In this document: piece after piece, positions 55,259-61,399 of the stretch
Position numbering within the stretch: position 1 is the stretch's first letter
How the letters are laid out: each line of letters starts with the position of its first letter
The notes under the pieces: generated by a model
Seen by the model: the letters and a program-made list of their open reading frames with translations, nothing else
Told to the model about the DNA's origin: nothing
The model's database searches: none
Assembly (NCBI RefSeq): GCF_000767465.1
Contig: NZ_CP009293.1
Coordinates: 186,001-250,000, forward strand
Direction: 5' to 3'
Source: Novosphingobium pentaromativorans US6-1
Lineage (GTDB): Bacteria; Pseudomonadota; Alphaproteobacteria; Sphingomonadales; Sphingomonadaceae
Length of the DNA stretch: 64,000 nucleotides
Program-made: the position numbers and the translations under genes

Positions 55259-55945
55259 ATGAACGCCCTCGCCTCCGCCTTGTCCGATGGAAATCTCGCT
55301 GGCCGTGTGTTTGATGAGCGTCAACTCGGCGAGGCCGTCGGCGGCGGCTCGGCACGTCGCTATGCGCTCGTCAATCGTGCGCTGAAAGATGGCTCGCTCA
55401 TTCGTCTGAAGCGCGGAACCTATCTCCTGGGAAGCCGATATCGATCGGATGCCATTCATCCTTTCGCGGTCGCCCAAGCTTTCCTACCGGGAAGCTATGT
55501 TTCCTTCGAGACCGCCCTCGCCCACCATGGCTGGATTCCCGAGGCGGTCTACAGTACCGCGAGCGTGACCCCTAGGCGAAAATCGCTGGAATTCGACACG
55601 CCCCACATGGGCCGCTTCACCTTTCACCCCCTCGCCATCCAAGACTATCAGTATCTGGTCGGCGTCGAGCGGGAGAAGTTCGGCGCCCTCACTGCTTTTG
55701 TCGCGAGCCCTCTGCGGGCCCTCCTCGATCTCGTCGCCCTGCGCAAGCAAGGCTGGACAGGTCTCGACTGGCTCACGAGCGGGTTGCGGATCGACGAAGA
55801 CCGCCTCCTCTCGCTCAAGCGCAAGGAGTTGGCGAAGCTGACGCCGGTGTACAAGCACAAGCTGGTCAACCACTTCCTGCACGCACTGGAGCTTGCTCTG
55901 CCCGCGAGCCGGCCGCGTTCGCCGAAAGGCCCCACTAATGATTGA
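55259..55945 (+). CDS. AbiEi-type antitoxin
   Basis: A 228-residue antitoxin, ATG at 55259 preceded by AGGA. N-terminal winged helix (VFDERQLGEAVGGGSARRYALVNRALKDGSLIRLKRGTYLL), then the AbiEi C-terminal domain (HPFAVAQAFLPGSYVSFETALAHHGWIPEAVYSTASV, TPHMGRFTFHPL). In the studied type IV systems it represses the operon and counters the toxin without binding it. Its end overlaps the toxin start by 8 bases. Confidence 0.85.
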   Translation: MNALASALSDGNLAGRVFDERQLGEAVGGGSARRYALVNRALKDGSLIRLKRGTYLLGSRYRSDAIHPFAVAQAFLPGSYVSFETALAHHGWIPEAVYSTASVTPRRKSLEFDTPHMGRFTFHPLAIQDYQYLVGVEREKFGALTAFVASPLRALLDLVALRKQGWTGLDWLTSGLRIDEDRLLSLKRKELAKLTPVYKHKLVNHFLHALELALPASRPRSPKGPTND

Positions 55946-56795
55946 GATTATCCAGAAGAAGCTGCGCGATTACCGCGCCGCCAATGCCCTCGAGGAAGAG
56001 AATGCGACCAAAGAGATCATCCAGGAGATCGCGCTCTATGCGCTCTGGCGCGCCGATTTCTTCGACGTCGCCCTCTTCCAGGGCGGAACGAGCCTGCGCA
56101 TTCTCCACGCACTTCCGCGCTTTTCGGAGGATCTGAATTTTCTGCTGCGCGCGCCCGACCCGGAATTTCGGTGGTCTCCATACCTCTCCGCGCTGGTCGA
56201 GGTGTTCGCTCAGTTCGGCCTGAAGCTCGAGGCTCAGCCCAGAGACAAGATGGACCGGGCGGTGCGCGAAGCGATCCTCAAGGACGATTCCATCGCGAGC
56301 CAGCTCAATCTGAGCTTTGCGGGGCCAGGGCGTGCCAGGCCGATCAGGATCAAGCTCGAAATCGACACCAATCCGCCGGCCGGATCGGGGGAAGCGACGA
56401 CCTTTCTGGATTTCCCTGCCGATTATCAGGTGCGGCACCAGAATCTCGCCTCGAATTTTGCGCTGAAGATCCACGCGCTCCTTTGCAGGCCCTATTTGAA
56501 GGGTCGCGACTGGTTCGATTTCTCCTGGTACGTCGCGAACGGCATCTATCCGAACCTCCCGCTGCTCGGCGCCGCGCTTCTGCAGACGGGTCCGTGGCAG
56601 AACGAGGTGCTGGAGATCGACGGCGTCTGGCTCGTCCAGAGCCTGAAGGCGAAGATTGGGGCGATCGACTGGAGCGCGGCCGCTGCCGACGTAGAGCGCT
56701 TCCTGCGTCCTGCCGACGCCAAGTCGCTCAGCCTGTGGAGCGAGGCCTTCTTCGACGCCAAGCTCGCTCAGCTCGGCCGGGCCGCGTCGAAATGA
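55938..56795 (+). CDS. AbiEii-type nucleotidyltransferase toxin
   Basis: A 285-residue toxin; ATG at 55938 (MIEIIQKKLRDYRAANALEEENATKEIIQEIALYALWRADFF). The nucleotidyltransferase motif FQGGTSLRILHALPRFSEDLNFLL has the GTS and ED elements, and the later ALKIHALLCRPYLKGRDWFDFSWY is typical of the family. It is distinct from the AbiEii-like protein at 36692. Likely stability or phage-defence module. Confidence 0.85.
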   Translation: MIEIIQKKLRDYRAANALEEENATKEIIQEIALYALWRADFFDVALFQGGTSLRILHALPRFSEDLNFLLRAPDPEFRWSPYLSALVEVFAQFGLKLEAQPRDKMDRAVREAILKDDSIASQLNLSFAGPGRARPIRIKLEIDTNPPAGSGEATTFLDFPADYQVRHQNLASNFALKIHALLCRPYLKGRDWFDFSWYVANGIYPNLPLLGAALLQTGPWQNEVLEIDGVWLVQSLKAKIGAIDWSAAAADVERFLRPADAKSLSLWSEAFFDAKLAQLGRAASK

Positions 56796-56871
56796 CAGCC
56801 GAGCCGCCACGCGCACTAGATCGCCATGAGGCGTCCCTCGGCCGAAGGGGCGGCATGCGAGGTCATGTCTG

Positions 56872-57873
56872 ATGACCCGCGACCTGCTTCCGATTTCAAA
56901 TAATCTTCCGCCCGATCTGCTCTCGGAGATTGAGGGCGCGCGCGACACGCTGGCGGCGTCCAAGGCTCATTCGACGCAAAAGGCCTACGCCACGGACTGG
57001 CAGCGCTTTTGCGACTTCTGCGACGCACGCAATGTCGAGGCGCTGCCCGCGCATCCCGACATCGTCGCACTGTTCGCGCATGTCGAGGCCGAAGCGGGCA
57101 TCGCGCCCGTCACGATCGGCCGTCGCGTCGCGGCGATCAATCACCATCACAAGGAGGTGGGTCTCGCCTCGCCCAGTGCGCGGGACGCTGCTGGCGTCAT
57201 CGCCCAGATGATGGCGGGCGTGCGCCGTAAATATGCGCGCAAGAAGGACCAGAAGACGCCGGCGGCGGCGGATGTGCTCACCGCCATGCTCGCGACCATC
57301 ACGGGCTCGGGCTTGCGCGCCAAGCGCGACCGGGCGATCCTGGCGGTCGGCATGGCGGGCGCGTTCCGCCGTTCGGAAATCGCCGCCATGCTCTTGTCCG
57401 ATCTCGCCTTCGAGGCGGGCGGCGTGCGGATCACGATTCCGCGCTCGAAAGGCGATCAGGAGGCTGAAGGCCAGGAAATTGCGATCCCCGAAGGCCGGCA
57501 TATCCGACCAGTGAGCTTGCTCGGCGACTGGCTGGAGGCAGCCGATCTGAGGGGTTCCGATCCTGTTACCGGCAAGCCGCGGACAGGCCCGGTCTTCCGC
57601 CGGCTCACGCGGGGCGACGCAGTTACGGCCGATCCGATGACAGACAAGACCGTATCCCGCTTAGTGAAAACCTGCGCATCGGCAGCGGGCTATGACCCGG
57701 CCCTCTTCTCCGGCCATTCTCTCCGCGCGGGCTTCCTTACCGAGGCGGCCGCGAGGCGAGCGAACCTTTTCAAAATGAAGGACCATTCGCGTCACAAGTC
57801 GCTCGATACAGTTGCAGGCTATGTCCGCGATGCGGCTAGGTTCGAAGACCATGCCGGCGACAAGTTTCTTTGA
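56872..57873 (+). CDS. Tyrosine recombinase/integrase
   Basis: A 333-residue site-specific recombinase with an N-terminal core-binding SAM-like domain (KAYATDWQRFCDFCDARN, PVTIGRRVAAINHHHK) and the catalytic domain. The catalytic residues are Arg in GAFRRSEIAAM, His-x-x-Arg in HSLRAGF, a second His in HSRHKS and Tyr in VAGYVRDA. All are present. It may resolve multimers or integrate cassettes or the element itself. Neighbouring attachment sites were not found. Confidence 0.92.
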   Translation: MTRDLLPISNNLPPDLLSEIEGARDTLAASKAHSTQKAYATDWQRFCDFCDARNVEALPAHPDIVALFAHVEAEAGIAPVTIGRRVAAINHHHKEVGLASPSARDAAGVIAQMMAGVRRKYARKKDQKTPAAADVLTAMLATITGSGLRAKRDRAILAVGMAGAFRRSEIAAMLLSDLAFEAGGVRITIPRSKGDQEAEGQEIAIPEGRHIRPVSLLGDWLEAADLRGSDPVTGKPRTGPVFRRLTRGDAVTADPMTDKTVSRLVKTCASAAGYDPALFSGHSLRAGFLTEAAARRANLFKMKDHSRHKSLDTVAGYVRDAARFEDHAGDKFL

Positions 57874-57939
57874 TGCCGGGTTGCGCGGCGCCGGCTAACC
57901 TGTCTCGCAGCGAAATCCAACAACCTTGAAGAGCCGGCA

Positions 57940-58086
57940 ATGAAAACGGCGCCAGAATGGCAGGCCTATGCCATGCCGAATTACCATCCGGCGATGGCCC
58001 AGGCATCCACAGCTCTGCAACAGCGCATCCTTGTCGACTCCGCCTATCGGTCTTTCGACCGCCCCGCGAGTGGAATTGCGCCGTGA
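57940..58086 (+). CDS. Short hypothetical frame after the recombinase
   Basis: A 48-residue frame, MKTAPEWQAYAMPNYHPAM, preceded by GAGCCGG; it ends DSAYRSFDRPASGIAP. No family recognised; the composition is plausible for a real gene or for the tail of a former one. It occupies the space between the recombinase and the convergent RES toxin. Confidence 0.25.
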   Translation: MKTAPEWQAYAMPNYHPAMAQASTALQQRILVDSAYRSFDRPASGIAP

Positions 58087-58101
58087 AAGCCCAGACGAGG
58101 T

Positions 58102-58689
58102 TCAGAGTTCGATCAGTGTGTAGCCACGGTCAGAAAGGAGCTTCTTTGCCCAGGATTTGCTGATCGCCACTCCCTCGGCGCGCAGCGTGATTGCATCATC
58201 GGCCCGATCGAAAAGCGCGATGCATAGCTCGTCGCTATCGAACCGCGATCGGTACTGAATGCCGTCAAGGCTCGTGTTCTCATAAACGCGGGCGGAAATC
58301 TGCTGCGGCACCGCATAGGCGCCTGGATTGTCAACCGGATCGAAGTCGGCCGAGACACTCGCAACGGTAGTCCTGAACCAGCCGAGGCCCGGTCCATGGA
58401 CCTTGGCCAGTCGGATGGGCCTGGTCGTAATGAAGGTTGCCGCGCGTCTCCTGGCCACCTGATCCCAAAGGACATCCCGGTCGTTTGGCGTCCGCAGCAG
58501 AGTTTCCGCGAAAGGACCTATGAGCGTCTTGCCAAGATAGAGAACACCGAATTTGCCTTCTGGATCGTCCCACCGCCAGGTCGCGTCCATGCGGCCATAC
58601 CATCTGGCAGCGACCGTCGCGCCGTGAACCCGATGGAGCACCCTGCCCGTAGCGGTCGTTGCAACGGGAATCCTCCCTTCCGCCGCCAT
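58102..58689 (-). CDS. RES-domain toxin (NAD+-degrading family)
   Basis: A 195-residue protein of the RES family: N-terminal GRVLHRVHGATVAARWYGRMD, GVLYLGKTLIGPFAETLLR (Arg/Tyr/Glu/Ser positions typical of the family), then VSADFDPVDNPGAYAVPQQIS and YRSRFDSDELCIALFDRADDAI. Members degrade NAD+ when not neutralised. It starts 5 bases after the antitoxin stop, so the pair forms one operon. Confidence 0.85.
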   Translation of the reverse strand: MAAEGRIPVATTATGRVLHRVHGATVAARWYGRMDATWRWDDPEGKFGVLYLGKTLIGPFAETLLRTPNDRDVLWDQVARRRAATFITTRPIRLAKVHGPGLGWFRTTVASVSADFDPVDNPGAYAVPQQISARVYENTSLDGIQYRSRFDSDELCIALFDRADDAITLRAEGVAISKSWAKKLLSDRGYTLIEL

Positions 58690-58694
58690 ATTCG

Positions 58695-59276
58695 TCAGTC
58701 TTCGAGGGCACGGGCGAACCGCACGATGCGTTCGACCTCTGCGTCGCTGCCCTTGAGGAGTTCGATGGGGCTCATGCCATCAAGACCTTCATCGCCGCCG
58801 ATGAGGAACTGCAGGATGGCCCAGCCAGTCGTATGCGGAGCGGCACTGAGAACCTTCGCAATTCCTGGGAGGATCGCGTTGCCGTCGAACTGGAACACCG
58901 GGAAAAGCTTGGTCCCATTGTCCTCGACCATCAATAATCGCCGGTCCTTCACAGCCTTATAGACGGCCTGGATCGTCTTGTGTCCGAGCAGCGTGCGCAC
59001 CCTCTCTGCAGTCAGCGCGCCGCCCGCCGCGTCGATCATCCGTCGCTTGAAAGCGATGGCATTCGTGATCCTCTCTGCAGCTTCCGGGTTATCCGTTTCG
59101 ACCGCCGGAATGCCAAGAGCGAGATGAAAGACCAGGCTGGGCACGTCGATACTGCTGATGGCGGCGGCCTTTGCCGCCGCCGGCATCATTTTAATTATGC
59201 GGTCGGTGCTTGCCACGATGCGGTCGTGGAGGACACGATCCGCATCTACGAAGCCCATATTTCCCGGACGAACCAT
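58695..59276 (-). CDS. Xre-type antitoxin with toxin-binding C-terminus
   Basis: A 193-residue antitoxin. The middle (GGALTAERVRTLLGHKTIQAVYKAVKDRRLLMV) resembles a helix-turn-helix, and the last 60 residues (TTGWAILQFLIGGDEGLDGMSPIELLKGSDAEVERIVRFARALE) are the Xre/MbcA/ParS-type toxin-binding domain. It precedes the RES toxin as usual. It likely represses its own operon. Confidence 0.83.
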   Translation of the reverse strand: MVRPGNMGFVDADRVLHDRIVASTDRIIKMMPAAAKAAAISSIDVPSLVFHLALGIPAVETDNPEAAERITNAIAFKRRMIDAAGGALTAERVRTLLGHKTIQAVYKAVKDRRLLMVEDNGTKLFPVFQFDGNAILPGIAKVLSAAPHTTGWAILQFLIGGDEGLDGMSPIELLKGSDAEVERIVRFARALED

Positions 59277-59940
59277 TTGATCATTCCTGTTGAGTCAGTT
59301 ACATATAGATTGAAATCACCACAGTTTCAACCAGGGCATTACCCGCCGGCTTAGTTCGCTGCCTGGTGAAGCGTTGCCGGCACCTCGTCTAGACATCGAA
59401 GGTGGGACGTAATGCGTGCGCGCCGCTTCATTCGAACATTTCTGACTATGGTGGGGGCCTACGCCTTCCTTTGTCTCTAACGCGCGTGAACTCCTCAAAT
59501 CAGGCTTGTTGAAAAACCGCGGTCACGGCAGGCATGGTGTCCGAAGGACTCAGTCAACGGCCACCTTTATCGAAATATTCCGGCGGGCAGAAACGTAGTC
59601 TCTTGCGTGCCTCTGCTTAGGCACACTGCGCCAGCACCAGACGGATTGCGAACAAACGGTCCAGCTTTGAGAAGAATAGCCTTGGTCAAGTTTGCAACCA
59701 AGGCTGACGAGTTGCATCGCCTAGATTTCGTTCTCAATACCAGGCTTCGAAGGTGTTGGTATCGGTGTCGTCCGGGAAAAGACGGCGGAGCGCCCGAACA
59801 AAGGTGAGCGCTTCACGTCAGGCGATGCTGTATTGCGCGCTGAACGGGAGAGCGAGCTAGCACCGTGCTCATATGCCGCAACCAGTTCGACCAGTCTGCC
59901 TTCATCTTGACGGCCACGCGATGGCCCCAGAACGAGAGCG
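59277..59940. other. Gene-free stretch
   Basis: 664 bases with no gene I can support. It must contain the promoter of the RES/Xre operon. Short open frames on both strands lack family features and ribosome sites. It may be remnant DNA from past insertions. Confidence 0.5.
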
Positions 59941-60486
59941 CTATATGGGGCTCGGCGCTCTCCAATTCGGCCGCATGGGAAGCGTTCCATCTGGGCGCCT
60001 GCGGAGATCGATACCGTTGCCGCGACCGCGCGTGAACGTCATCGGGAGTGTGACGGTCTCATAGGTGGCCGAAAAACCGAAGAACGCTTTCTGGCCGTAC
60101 CAGCGTTGACCTTCCGCAACCTTCATCTGATAGGTGCCCGGTGGGACTGCGACGGTCGCGTGGTCGTTCTTACGAACATAAACCGAGATCACATGCCGCC
60201 CGCTGCGAGGTTCAAAGAGCTGGACTACCGCATTGGCGTTGGACGTCGTCACCGCCATGCGCGCGGACGCAGACACTGGATTGACGGCAGAACTGACTGT
60301 AACGCTGCCGGTCTCCGGGAACGGCAAGTCCGGTCCCGAATGGGGAAACCATCCCTCCCGCTTCAGGGAGTGCCAGGCCGGTATTGCGACCAACAGAAAG
60401 CACAGCGCGAACGGCAGCCAGCGAAATATGCCACGACGCTGAGGGCGGGAACTGCCATTACCGGCTGCGCTGCTGTTCGAAGCCAT
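59941..60486 (-). CDS. Hypothetical anchored protein near the relaxase
   Basis: 181 residues from ATG 60486, which lies inside the end of the 47-residue gene upstream. A membrane segment (about residues 21-41, FRWLPFALCFLLVAIPAWHSL) is followed by a periplasmic domain with beta-rich sequence (HVISVYVRKNDHATVAVPPGTYQMKVAEGQRWYG). No family recognised. It belongs to a cluster of small minus-strand genes behind the relaxase. An in-frame ATG at 60534 is an alternative start. Confidence 0.55.
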   Translation of the reverse strand: MASNSSAAGNGSSRPQRRGIFRWLPFALCFLLVAIPAWHSLKREGWFPHSGPDLPFPETGSVTVSSAVNPVSASARMAVTTSNANAVVQLFEPRSGRHVISVYVRKNDHATVAVPPGTYQMKVAEGQRWYGQKAFFGFSATYETVTLPMTFTRGRGNGIDLRRRPDGTLPMRPNWRAPSPI

Positions 60487-60601
60487 GGTTGACGGGATCG
60501 AACCAGGCTCCCTCGACCCGTCCGGCGCGGTCATTCCATCTGGTGTCTCTGGAGCGAGCACGGTAGCGCTCGCGCATATAATCCCGGTCATCCAGTCCCA
60601 T
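60458..60601 (-). CDS. 47-residue conserved-looking small protein
   Basis: MGLDDRDYMRERYRARSRD then RWNDRAGRVEGAWFDPVNHG, ending in TAA. Too short to be found by length alone. It overlaps the next gene by 29 bases in another frame. The DRDYMRERYR start is reminiscent of small proteins encoded near conjugation or peptidase genes in alphaproteobacteria. Function unknown. Confidence 0.45.
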   Translation of the reverse strand: MGLDDRDYMRERYRARSRDTRWNDRAGRVEGAWFDPVNHGFEQQRSR

Positions 60602-60607
60602 CGCCGA

Positions 60608-61138
60608 TTATCCTTCGAAGGCGATCTGAAGTGACTCTTCCCGAAGCGGGCCAACCACCCGAAGCACCGCCGGGATGGTGGGCCGAGCCGATGCGGGAAT
60701 GCGAAAGGTGCGATAGCCCGCACCAGATGTCATGGCGTCGCGGATGCGGTTCCTCGCCGCGCTATGCGACCAGTCATCGACTTCGATGAGAGCAACCACC
60801 TTGCCAGTGGTCGGGTCTTGAACCACGAAGTCGACGATCTTTTGCGAGAACGCATTGCGATCGGCTGGCGAAGATCGTCGGCCAGGCCGTGCCGGCGCTT
60901 TCAGAAGCGCGCCCATCGCCACCTGCGCATGGAAACGATACATGGGGAAGATCTCCTCGAGCACGACGAGCATGGCCTCCTCGCGCCGGGTCATGAGGGG
61001 TTTGGCAACAGGTGCTGGTGGACCGGACAGTCCAAGGGCTCCGCCCAGGATCGCGAACAGGATCGCAGCCGAGCCCACAAGGACGAGCACCGGCACGATC
61101 GAACCCAGCATCGAGCCAACGATATTCAGCTTTTCCAT
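60608..61138 (-). CDS. Membrane-anchored DUF2726-type nuclease-like protein
   Basis: A 176-residue protein from ATG 61138: one N-terminal membrane segment (about residues 13-34) and a cytoplasmic DUF2726-type domain. The domain shows FSQKIVDFVVQDPTTGKVVALIEVDDWSH...RNRIRDAM, the D-x(n)-E-x-D pattern of restriction-endonuclease-like folds. It follows the relaxase cluster on the minus strand. Whether it cuts DNA is unknown. Confidence 0.65.
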   Translation of the reverse strand: MEKLNIVGSMLGSIVPVLVLVGSAAILFAILGGALGLSGPPAPVAKPLMTRREEAMLVVLEEIFPMYRFHAQVAMGALLKAPARPGRRSSPADRNAFSQKIVDFVVQDPTTGKVVALIEVDDWSHSAARNRIRDAMTSGAGYRTFRIPASARPTIPAVLRVVGPLREESLQIAFEG

Positions 61139-61148
61139 GGCCGCGCTC

Positions 61149-61349
61149 TCAGCCCCAGCCGTCCCGCCTGCCTTCGCCATTGTCTCGCAGGTTTCGCCTG
61201 TCGAGCGCCGAGCGGCGAATGTTGAGCTCGATCTCTTCGCCCTTGCGGGTAATCTGGACGTCGCGCGGGTCGATATTGTTTCGTCGGGCATAGTCGTCCG
61301 CCGCCTTCTCACTGCCGAACTTACCGGCCTGCTCGAAGTCCCAACCCAT
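61149..61349 (-). CDS. 66-residue protein downstream of the relaxase
   Basis: MGWDFEQAGKFGSEKAADDYARRNNIDPRDVQITRK followed by a charged tail RRSALDRRNLRDNGEG. Start chosen at 61349 where the sequence becomes protein-like; the frame extends into the relaxase end. It lies between the relaxase and the DUF2726 gene and is probably co-transcribed. No family named; it could be a relaxosome accessory. Confidence 0.5.
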   Translation of the reverse strand: MGWDFEQAGKFGSEKAADDYARRNNIDPRDVQITRKGEEIELNIRRSALDRRNLRDNGEGRRDGWG

Positions 61350-61399
61350 TGTTCGTCTCCTTCTCTTCGCCGCGGGCACCACGCCGGCGGTATGTCCAT

